Source: Naganishia liquefaciens
Lineage: Eukaryota > Basidiomycota > Tremellomycetes > Filobasidiales > Filobasidiaceae
DNA length: 64,000 bases
Assembly (NCBI GenBank): GCA_013423385.1
Contig: BLZA01000032.1
Span: 248,001 to 312,000, forward strand
Reading direction: 5' to 3'
Made by a program: the position numbers and the translations under genes. Shown here one piece after another: positions 11,211 through 20,512 of this stretch. The notes under the pieces were generated by a model. The model had not been told where the DNA came from. It made no database searches and worked only from the letters and a program-made list of their open reading frames with translations. Each line of letters begins with the position of its first letter. Position 1 is the first letter of the stretch.

Positions 11211-12688
11211 ATGGAGACACGCCAAGGCCGACGTAGCGTCATAGATTTGACAGCACCATCAGAGTCACCTCCAGAAGTACCTCGCCCGCTTATCGCTACC
11301 GCCGCTATTGTCCCACGTCGACGCCTTCGAGATGGCAGTCACTCATCAAGATCCAGTACAGCCACTCTGTCTGATGTCAGTGGATCCTCAGGCGCCATGA
11401 TCGCTAGTGGATCAAGAACTCGGTCAATCAGTATCGATCGAAGATCAGAACTTCGTGAGCACAGGAGAAATGGATCATTGTCATCTGCATCAGAGTCTGG
11501 ATCGGGCGCGCATCGACCTGCCGGAAGCTCAAGTGAAGGACCACGCGCAAAGAGGGCACGTCTGGGCCTGGATCAAGACCGAAAGGAAACAGCAAGACGA
11601 TCAGCGGGTTCTGGCACAGCATCACGGACATCACAGCCGAGCGAGCTCCCAACGCGCGCCTCTGCTACCCGCGCTGCGCAAGGATCCGTCGAGGACTTTG
11701 ACGTGGATTCTTCCGACGACGCACTTGTGACGATCACAGGTCAAACGTCCGCTGGAGGGGTTGTGCCAGATAGCGATGAGGAGGAAGAAGACAAGACGGA
11801 TGCGATGACTGTAAACACGGACCTTTTGGACGATTTCGGAAACGAGATAGATCATTATCAAGTCGTGGATGACTCGAGTCCGGAATCTCCCATTGTCCCT
11901 CTCCGGACTGCGCTAAGGCCACCAGAGGTGGAACAAATCACAAATGGTGTTAATGAAAGTGGAAGCGCCAATATTCAAGCTGACGAGGACGAGATCGAGG
12001 TTGTGTCGCACATCAAGCGATCAACTGATTCAAACGAGGCGCAGGAACCGAAGCATGGGTATCGTGAGGAGCGTGTAGGAGTGAGGAGAGGAAAGGGCAA
12101 GGCGCCGGCGATAGCACATCCAGATGAACCTCCCGAGAATCTGTTGGCGTCCTTTGGTGAGTTGTCTGGTGCGTCATCGGCGGAAGTCTCCGCTCATTCT
12201 ACTATTGGCTTTGCGCAGAATGCCCCATCTGCTTCATGCCACCTGTTCAAGCGGTGCTCACGCCATGTGGCCATATCAGTAAGTCTTCCAGCGGATCCAC
12301 AGAAAAGGTTTGGCTCAGGTTTCTCATCCCTCTTCGTACAGTGTGCGGACGATGTCTCTTCGATACACTCAAGTCTCAAGCGATCCGAGAGGGAAAGCGC
12401 CCCACAGAAGTCGGCCAATATCCGCCCATCCGCCGTCCGCCCGGGAAAAGGAGGACAAAGAAAGAAATTGAGTGGGAGAGCTCGAGACCACCCTTGAAAG
12501 GCAGGATCTTATCAGGAAGTTGTCCCGTATGTGGAAAGGTCTGAATGTCACATTCGGCATTCTGACGAAGTTGAACTTGCTTCCTGTGGCAACAGGTCTG
12601 TCGAATGGAGCTCACTGGAGGTTTCGGGACTGTTCCGGGAGAAGGCGGTGTCAAGTATCTGGAAATTCGGACAGTTACGGAACTCTAG
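11211..12688 (+). CDS. SLX8: SUMO-targeted ubiquitin ligase, Slx8-like RING protein
   Basis: Probable nuclear E3 that ubiquitinates SUMO-modified proteins in genome maintenance. The start METRQGRRSVIDLT is chosen because it is the first ATG of the frame (upstream codons lack one). It gives a SUMO-interacting motif (VIDLT) at residues 10-14. A long, disordered Ser/Arg/acidic region follows, with further candidate SIMs (DDALVTI, IEVVS). The C-terminal C3HC4 RING is split by introns: CPIC, then C-G-H-I-M-C-G-R-C, then CPVC. About 55 basic residues lie between the sixth and seventh zinc ligands, far more than the usual 10-20. The last exon (VCRMELTGGFGTVPGEG... ending VTEL) requires a 57-nt intron with a weak gtctga donor; without it the protein stops at 12544. 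A role with an Slx5 partner is inferred from the family. Confidence 0.82.
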
Positions 12689-13145
12689 TCGACATATCAT
12701 GCTCAAACTCACCACGCTGCCGCCACACTCTGCATTCAACTTGTTGAACACCACGCTAGTCCATCGGCAAGTGCTATGGACAAGCCCTTTGAGGATGGAC
12801 AGGCATTTCCATCGGCTTCTATGACACATTTATATACTTTGATCCAGTCGCCATACGCAACGGATGTCGATGTAAATCAAATAGCGAATTAACCGCTGGA
12901 TGGCACACGCATCCTTCTGTCTACTGCCTCATTGCCTTGATCCACCCAAGAAACTGGCTGCCGATGACCCAAACGGGATCCGGGTAAACCCGTCGGCCGG
13001 TGCGCCCGAGCCGAGCGCTCCTATGACGCATCACCTCGATTGAAGCGATTCCCTCGGACTCGAATCAGCAGCCTTGGCTTGACCTACAAGGCATCCAGAC
13101 TTCCTGTCAGCACCTTTCAGTCTCGTACAACACACACGTCTCGCC
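12689..13145. other. Intergenic region upstream of the duplicated-module gene
   Basis: 457 bp between the RING gene and the next ATG. No gene or RNA is evident. It must contain the promoter of the gene at 13146. Confidence 0.55.
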
Positions 13146-14099
13146 ATGTTCCGATCTGCTCTCCGTTCTGCTGTTCCCCGAACTGCCCGGTCCATCCCGG
13201 CCACATCAGCCCGACGATGGGCATCCTCCGGCGCCGGTCACGGCACAAAGTCCTCTGACATGACATGGTTGATGGGTTCTGCTGCCGTTTTCGGCAGTGC
13301 GACAGCGTACCTCCTTATGAGCGGCGGTGATGCTCACCCTGCTCATACTGCTATTCATGAGGGTACAACCCATATGAAGGAGTTCAACGACAACACCAAC
13401 GAGAGCAAGGTTCCAGAGGATGCCAACACATCTACGGTACGCATATTCCTCCTTTCAGGGTGGCGACTATAGCTCAATTTTGGGATCTTGACCATTCGCA
13501 GTCCGCGATCAAGATCGACAAGGGCGTTGTCGGCAAAGACGGGGTCGCTCAGGAGAAGGACGCCGTTCCAGGAGAAGACAAGTCGACAGCGCCCGTCTCT
13601 GATTCGTCATCTTCATCGTCGTCGTCCAGCTCTTCTTCGGAGCCTATGGAGGCCGCCGACGAAGGCCGAAAGGCCGAGGACATCCCCGCAAAGGAGATTG
13701 AGAACAGCTTGCACAAGGCTGAGGTGCGCTTTATGGATAACCCGTACAAGCCGTTTCAGTACTGACGAGTATACTGTTTTGATAGTCCGTGTGTGTTCCA
13801 CGAGCAGCGATGGGCGAGGAGAATGAAGGAGAAGGCCAATTCACTGGATCGTCTTCCTCTTCCACCGAGTCAAGCTCTGCGGGTCTCATGGAAGCTGCTG
13901 ACGAGGGACGATTCGCCGAGGAGATCCCCGCCAAGGAGCTCGAGGATTCTCTGCATCAAGCCGAGGTAGGTGCTTTGAATGACGATGCACCCTACGTCTC
14001 ATGCTTATGTGCGTGTTTCGTCTGTTTTAGCTGACTGCTGTTCCCCGAGCTGCGATGGATGCTGAAGTGAGCGGAAAGTCCATCGAGGACCGGGATTAG
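13146..14099 (+). CDS. Uncharacterised mitochondrial-type protein with exon-duplicated module
   Basis: I do not recognise this family. Four exons (13146-13436, 13502-13723, 13786-13965, 14031-14099) give about 253 residues. The N-terminus MFRSALRSAVPRTARSIPA is Arg/Ser/Ala-rich without acidic residues, typical of a mitochondrial presequence. A hydrophobic stretch (WLMGSAAVFGSATAYLLM, about residues 42-60) could be one membrane span. Exons 2 and 3 each end with a Ser-rich run and then the same module, M-E-A-A-D-E-G-R-x-A-E-x-I-P-A-K-E-x-E-x-S-L-H-x-A-E. Each is followed, after a phase-0 intron at the identical position, by a short VPRAAM element. This points to tandem exon duplication. The acidic, soluble C-terminal part may face the intermembrane space or matrix; that is inference. 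The gene ends SGKSIEDRD before TAG. Confidence 0.8.
13628..13963 (+). repeat. Two diverged coding copies of an IPAKE-type module
   Basis: The protein repeats are EPMEAADEGRKAEDIPAKE (exon 2) and GLMEAADEGRFAEEIPAKE (exon 3), each preceded by a Ser run and ending SLHxAE directly at the intron boundary. The DNA has diverged but the intron phase and position are the same. That supports duplication of an exon unit rather than convergence. Confidence 0.8.
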
Positions 14100-14390
14100 A
14101 CGCTCGGAGTAGAGTAGAATTGTAGATGAAAGCACAAAGAGTCAGAAGGGTAATGGCTCAAACATTAATATTTGCATGTAATATTGCATAAAGTCATGTT
14201 TAACAGCGACTCAGTCTTCGTTGAAGTTCATCAAGTCGGCCGGAAGGGGGCGCATGACATGCTGTTGCGTAAACTATAGTGCTATGGCTTGAGACAGTGA
14301 TTGTCGAAATTCTGGTCAGATATTGCAAGCTTGTTATATACGGAGTTGGGCCAGGTAGGTGTCGACGCGACGCGACGCTTACTACAGTAA

Positions 14391-16018
14391 TCATGCCTGA
14401 CACGTCCGTGGCCACCGAAAATCGTGTGACACTAACAACCTCTCCAGCTCGATACGTTCTCGATAGGCCCTCCATATCTCGTCGTCCAATTCAAACCATT
14501 TGTTGGCCTTTTGAAGAGGCTTCAGATCGAGATCGATAATCTTGATGATCGCGTGTATAGGATCTAGCGAAAGATCCTGAAGGGACTCGTCGATCAGACC
14601 TTCCCTCTTCCGGGCGTTTGGAAAGCGAATGATGATGGAGCAGTCTTTGAAGATGGCGGATATACCATGGAAAACGAGAAGTGAGCGCAAATCGCTCGCT
14701 TCATCTAATTGCAAGCTCCTCTTTGCGACTGCCGAGGCACTTTCAGCCTCTCTTGCGTTCCCTCGATGTCGATCTTCTCCTGCTGGACGCGAGCGAAGCC
14801 AATATTCCTGTACGAGATTCAGCTCCTCAGTGGTCGGATCCACAAGCAATGCTTCCGGAAAGACTTTTTTCTTGCCTCCCGTTGACCCGCTATGTAGAGA
14901 CTCAGATCGACGTCCGAGCCCCTCGATACCAAGGGGATCGAATTCCTGCTGCAGAGCGTACAGAAGGGGTATGACGGTGTGACGATCGAGGGCATGCGAG
15001 ATGGCATTGCATAAAGCTTCTCTCGCTGGCTCGAATTCCGTTATGCCGGTCGTGTTAGTCGTGTCGTTGTCACACTTTTTGCCGTCAGTAGTCTCCCTCG
15101 GCAAATTCAAGGACCGGCCATCTATGTACGCGTCTGCCTTATGGAGTCCAGGTACGATCGCCTTTCCCGACGCAAAGACCCGGAAGTTATTCCCGCGAGC
15201 AGCCGTACGGAGCCAGGAGTCAAACAGCTGATCGACGGCGTGAAGTCTTCTTCTTCTATCGCCCGAAAACAAGTCGAGAGGGCAGTAGTCCCAGGTCGTG
15301 CTGTTCGAGGCGAGTCCCGTCAGAGATGCACTAGGCGGCTTCTCGGTCTGATGCGTCGGGCGGGTTTCTCGGAGTGAACGGTGCATGCAGAAACGACAGT
15401 ACTTTGTCTTGACTGTCTTTGATTCAGAACTCAGGTAGCGTGGATCTGGAAGGAAACCGCACTTGGGCTGTAGTCGATGCATAGAGCCTACGTATGAGCG
15501 TCTCGCTTGAATTAATAACGATAACTCACCTTGATTTCTATTGCGATATCCCCTTCCCCGCCTAGAAGATTCTCTACGAGAGACGCCTGAAACGAAGTAG
15601 GCGAGGTCGAATGTTGATGATTTGATGGATATCTGCGGGACGATATTCGTTCTTTTGGACGCAGGTCCAAGCTTCCCCGCTCGAGCTTGTGTACCCATTC
15701 CGCATTCAGCGTCACTTTGCATTCCATCGGAAGCAGCTCCGGCGGAACGAGAGACGGGGTAATGGTGGTTGCGAGGTAGTTCCGAGCGCACTCGTATCTG
15801 CCCGGTTTCGCACCGGTATCATTGCCGCTCCTTGGCTCGAGGTGGGTTTTCCGGATGCGGAGGACCTTGTTCTGAATTGAGGGTTCATTGCCACAATAGG
15901 AAAAGACGAGATGGGCACCGCCTTCCGCGAGATAGGTCCAGTCTGTTGTAGGCGAAGACCTTATAAGGCTCTGGATCTGCGCGCGTGTTGTGTCGTTCAT
16001 GTCGACGGGTTCAGGCAT
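14391..16018 (-). CDS. IPK1: Inositol-pentakisphosphate 2-kinase (Ipk1)
   Basis: Kinase that phosphorylates the 2-position of inositol pentakisphosphate to make phytic acid (InsP6), a cofactor in mRNA export and signalling. Two exons. The first encodes an N-lobe with WTYLAEGGAHLVFSYCGN (nucleotide-binding Gly-rich segment) and KVLRIRKTHLEPR. A single intron (gtgagt...ctacag, about 15,475-15,534) joins IEIK to PKCGFLPDPRYLSSES, the signature EIKPKxGF motif of Ipk1. The C-lobe continues CRFCMHRSLRET, then a variable region and IIKIIDLDLKPLQKANKWFE near the end, consistent with the conserved IxDLDxKP element. It ends RWPRTCQA before TGA. The length of about 520 residues is on the long side. It is divergent from HIS7 with about 320 bp between the start codons. 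Confidence 0.9.
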
Positions 16019-16215
16019 AAGGGACCAGCCAGATAATTCAGGCTACGAGCTTGAGCATCCATGTTTCGGGCTGAAACGAGCCTCCACCTCGTCGGCTGAT
16101 TTGTTTACTTTTCCGTCGCGACAAGTCATTTCGCGAGACAGCGTATGCCGAGAGAACTTGGCCCGATCGCCTCGTCGATCACCTTGTCCCGAATTTCGAC
16201 GCATGGGCATTGTCT

Positions 16216-16224
16216 ATGACTCAT
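16216..16224 (+). promoter_or_regulatory. Gcn4/AP-1 site (ATGACTCAT) upstream of HIS7
   Basis: ATGACTCAT is the palindromic consensus for Gcn4/AP-1 bZIP factors and sits about 116 bp upstream of the HIS7 ATG. A second TGACTC occurs at 16239-16244. General amino-acid control of HIS7 is known in other fungi; here it is inferred from the site. Confidence 0.7.
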
Positions 16225-16278
16225 GCGGTGGATTGTTATGACTCGGTATAGACGTTGATTCTGTGTTGGCCCGGACCG

Positions 16279-16285
16279 TATATAA
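16279..16285 (+). promoter_or_regulatory. TATA box of HIS7
   Basis: TATATAA, 55 bp upstream of the HIS7 ATG and downstream of the Gcn4-type sites, the usual order for an inducible fungal promoter. Confidence 0.6.
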
Positions 16286-16339
16286 TCCCCGCGTACATCC
16301 GGTCGTCATCTAGGACTGCTTCATCAGCATAAAGCAATA

Positions 16340-18260
16340 ATGACGACGCTTCCCGTGCCAAACCTTGAGCTGCCGCAAGGCAAGACACAAGCGGACCGAC
16401 CAAAACTCTACCTCCTCGATTACGGAGCCGGAAACGTGAGATCGTTGGCTAACTCGATTCACAAGCTCGGGTACGACTTTGAATGGGTCAAGGATGCGTC
16501 GGATCTCGAAAAAGCTGAGGTGAGTACTCTGCCGGGAGCTGGCGGGATCATCAAGAACTCACGCCACCGCGGTTCAGAAACTGCTCTTCCCAGGTGTCGG
16601 CGCATTCGGTCACGCAATGACATCGCTCAAAGACACCAACCTTCTCGAACCACTACGTCAATACATTCGCAGCGGAAAACCCTACTTTGGGATTTGCATC
16701 GGTATGCAAGCGCTCTTCGAGGCGTCGGATGAATCGCCCGATATCGCCGGACTCGGCATCGTTCCGGGAAAGATCAGCAAATTTAACCCTCACGACCCGA
16801 AAGCTGAGGGCGGAACGGGACTGAAGAGTGTGCCTCACATGGGATGGAGCGGTGTGTCGCGAGCATGGGAGGACCCAGAGGGCCGGAAATCGCTCGTTCT
16901 GGACGACGAGGTGTTCTACTTTGTTCACTCCTTCCGGGCCTTGTTCCGGGATTCAACGTTCACGGAATCACCTGAATCAAACCCGCTCGCGCCGTACGTC
17001 CACACCTTGTCGCGATACGGATCCGAGGAGTTCATCTCGACAATCCGACTGGGCAACGTTTTTGGTACCCAATTCCACCCGGAAAAGTCTGGGCCGGCCG
17101 GGCTGGACCTCTTACGTCGATGGCTCGAGGCGTCTGCGGAAGAATTGTCCGGCTCGGTAGACCCCGCCGATGTGTCGAAATTGACAAAATGGATCTATGA
17201 GCAAGACTCTCAGCGGCGCAAACGACGTGGATTGACGAAGCGAATCGTCGCCTGCCTTGATGTGCGGTCTAATGACCAGGGTGACCTTGTTGTGACCAAG
17301 GGCGATCAGTACGACGTTCGTGAAAAGGCAGACGATGAGGGTAAAGGTGATGTGCGTAATCTCGGTAAACCCGTCGACCTGTCACGACGCTACTACCACG
17401 AATCCGCCGACGAAATCTGTTTCCTCAACATTACGTCGTTCCGAAATTCCGCATTGCAGGATCAGCCGATGCTCAAGGTTGTCGAATCGGCTGCAGAAAC
17501 GGTATTTGTGCCGTTAACCGTTGGCGGCGGAATCAAGGATACGGCGGATCCAGACGGGACCGTTCACTCTGCCCTCGAGGTCGCCGGCGCATACTTCCGA
17601 GCTGGCGCCGATAAGGTGTCGATCGGTTCCGAGGCCGTTATCGCTGTCGAAGAAATGCTCGAACGGGAGGCGCGTGGAGAGAAGGGCATGACGGGCAAGA
17701 CGGGTATTGAAATGATTGCGCAGGGCTACGGATCGCAAGCTGTTGTCGTCTCCATTGACCCGAAACGCGTATACCTCGACACCTCGGACCCCGACTGGCA
17801 GGCCAAGGTTCCCACGCGACACTTGCCCTGCGTCGTCCTCGGCGACCACGCGACATCCTCAACGCGGGAAGAGGAACGGGGCAAGGCATGGTGGTACCAA
17901 TGTACCATTCGTGGCGGCCGTGAAGTCCGCGACATTGACGTTATACAACTCGCACAGGGCGTCGAAAAGCTTGGCGCAGGCGAAATCCTGCTCAATTCGG
18001 TCGACCGAGACGGCTCAGGAAAGGGCTTTGACCTCGACCTGATCAATCTCGTCAAGAAGAGCGTTTCCATTCCCGTCGTAGCCAGTTCCGGTGCCGGCAA
18101 GGTCGAGCACTTCAGCGAGTTGTTCCGGGAGACGGGCGTCGAGGCTGGGTTGGCCGCGGGAATTTTCCACAGGCGAGAGGTGCCGTTGGATGATGTCAAG
18201 GCGCACTTGAAGAAGGAGAATGTGCCAGTGCGAATCACGTCATTGCCAACTGTTACGTAG
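16340..18260 (+). CDS. HIS7: Imidazole glycerol phosphate synthase (bifunctional HisHF)
   Basis: Bifunctional enzyme of histidine synthesis. An N-terminal glutamine amidotransferase supplies ammonia to a C-terminal TIM-barrel cyclase, making IGP and AICAR from PRFAR. Exon 1 (16340-16519) encodes KLYLLDYGAGNVRSLANSI; a 58-nt intron joins it to KLLFPGVGAFGHAM. The amidotransferase nucleophile lies in YFGICIGMQALFEA and the His-Glu of the triad in FGTQFHPEKSG. The cyclase begins at about KRIVACLDVRSNDQGDL, with catalytic Asp in CLDVR and in LLNSVDRDGSGKGFD, and phosphate-binding VPLTVGGGI and VVASSGAG. The total is about 620 residues, ending ITSLPTVT before TAG, so it is complete. It is likely under Gcn4-type control. 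Confidence 0.97.
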
Positions 18261-19338
18261 CGGATGATGTTGTCACAAAAAGTAGGCAGCATGAGGCAGA
18301 ATTTGGGTTACAGAAACGTCCAGTGGTCAGCAGCGCGGCGATGCGCGTTTCAAAACCGTTCCGTACGGCAGCGACCATTGATTTTCGCACATGCCCATGC
18401 TGATGGAAGCCGTGTTCATTATGAAAGAGCCCAAGGTGCCTGTAGCAGTGCCCGTCCTTCGAGCAATTGTGCTGCGGGCGTAGCGCTCATCTGCATTTTA
18501 AGCGTGCATCATGTTCCTGATCAATTCCATATACAAGCGACTTATGAGCTGTCAGTCTCCGAAGACTCGATTTCTTTGTCTATGTTGGTTCGACTCTGAC
18601 GTTCTGTCCTTTCATTACACAGTATCTTTGTAGTAAAAGTCATTGCTGTTTACGCTAAACGTTGGAGCAGAGACGCTGAGCAGTGAACCAAAGAAGGCCA
18701 AGGAGCCTTCTTTTGAACCAGTCTGACGCCTTGGGCGGAAGACACTCAGTGGGAAATAAATATGTACATATGATTGTAGTTCTGTCCATTGAACTGGTGG
18801 GCGAGTAGGAGGCTCTTGTAGGCGAACGCAAGCTCAGTCGTTAACAGTGCTCAAAACTTGACTCAACGTTGCGCATGCAAGTGCTCTCGAACTCAATGTC
18901 TTCGCCGGCCTTTTCACCGTTACTAGAACCAGTGGCGAGGGGTGACGACTGAAACGAGCCCTCCACAAGCCATCTTGCGACTAAGTCCAGGGAGGGATTT
19001 GAAGCATACCACTCGCGGCTGTCATCAATTCTTTGATTCTTCCCCTAAGCGCAATCTAGGAAAAGCGCAAAACCAGGTGCCCCCTTGCCAATTCTGCAGG
19101 TCTCAGGCCGTTCTCACCGCTGGCTGGGCATCACCGCCGTCGGCAGCGACGGCACCAACGGTGACGGTGGCAGCGGGCCTGATCGAAGTCTCGACTTGAA
19201 GTCTCACCAGTCGCGCGCCGCTGCTGGTTTTGATTCGGCCACCCACGACTTCAACAAAAGGGACATTTTAATCAAGGTGCGTTACGACGCTGTTGGAGCT
19301 GCTTGCGTGTTACTGACGGAATCTCCACTGTTATCTAG
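18261..19338. other. Intergenic region HIS7 - RPL27
   Basis: About 1.08 kb without a supported protein gene. The last part is the RPL27 promoter and leader. A consensus donor (gtgcgt at 19277) and an acceptor ending exactly before the ATG suggest a 62-nt intron in the 5' untranslated leader (19277-19338). Otherwise I see nothing definite. Confidence 0.5.
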
Positions 19339-20218
19339 ATGCCTAAGAGTGAGTGTTGGAGATGATTTGGGTTTGGCGGATCTGGTTTGGAGTACGGAGA
19401 TGGAAGCTGGAGAGAGGCGGGCGGCACGATGAGCGGAAGCCAGAACGCAGGAAGAAGCAAGAAGGAATCATGCCGACTAGGGATCCTTCAGTTTTCGATC
19501 ATGTTTCCGACATCATCGCCGCCTGAGCTGGATATGCGACTTCGGCAGCAAGGAACGATGAGCAACAAGTACTTCGGGGAAAACTTCTTCTCGCAAATCG
19601 CGAAAGATAATGGCAGAGGATTCGGTGCAAGGCTTCCCTCGCTCCAAATCCGATCGACAAACCGCAATAATGGAATACCATATACTGATTCCCCGCTCCT
19701 CTAGTCTACAAGCCCGGAAAGGTCGCCGTCGTCCTCTCAGGTCGACAGGCCGGAAAGAAGGTCGTCGTTATCAAGCAGGTTGACGAGGGAACCAAGGAGC
19801 GACCTTACCCCCACGCCATCGTTGCTGGTATCGAGAAGTCAGTCTGCGTGGCATTGGATTCTCGGATCGTAACTGACGATGCGCTTTAGGTACCCCTTGA
19901 AGGTCAACAAGTCGATGGGTCCCAAGCGAATTGCCAAGCGATCCAAGGTTAAGCCCTTCATCAAGGTTGTCAACTACGCCCACTTGCTTCCCACTCGATA
20001 CGCCCTCGAGCTCGAGAGCCTGAAGGGTTCCGTCTCGGCCGAGACCTTCAAGGAGCCCACTCAGCGAGAGGAGGCCAAGAAGGCCATCAAGAAGCACTTG
20101 GAGGAGCGATACGCCCGAGGTGCCAACAGGTGGTGTACGCCTATTCCGGAATGCCGTGTCGTGAGCGTTGGCTGACACAATTGCCCTTTTCTCAGTCTTC
20201 ACCAAGCTCAGGTTCTAA
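19339..20218 (+). CDS. RPL27: 60S ribosomal protein eL27
   Basis: Component of the large cytosolic ribosomal subunit. A tiny first exon (ATG CCT AAG A) is followed by a 356-nt intron (19349-19704), long for this genome, and then [20 protein letters not shown]. The KOW-like RNA-binding segment continues [20 protein letters not shown] and [20 protein letters not shown]. The remaining protein is [20 protein letters not shown] and so on to the conserved end RWFFTKLRF. To get this end the last intron must use the gtacgc donor after AGGTGGT. The length matches the family (about 135). The promoter lies in the preceding 1 kb with a likely leader intron. Confidence 0.95.
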
Positions 20219-20512
20219 ACGACTCTACATTTGCCAATCTGTATATATACACTTCCTTTGATGGCATTCGTGGGGGCATTTAGCATTTGAAATGAAACAA
20301 AAGTGTAGCGCAATCGCTAGACGGTTCATAAGGAGGAGTGCATTTAGGAGATGGTGCGATGGCAGGAGTGACAATTGCTGTGGCGGGACGTCTGGTCACA
20401 AAGGCAAGGGCGATTTGCGGAAGTCATCCAGATATCGGACAAACCGCGAGTGGATTTTCCGCTGAGTAATCCGCCGAGCCAGCAAGGCATCAATGGATAC
20501 GAGGGTCTTGTT

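Larger units (their letters stand above)
16019..16339. promoter_or_regulatory. Divergent IPK1 / HIS7 promoter region
   Basis: 321 bp between divergent ATGs. It contains a perfect Gcn4-type site, a second half-related TGACTC and a TATA box, all oriented or spaced for HIS7. Confidence 0.6.
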
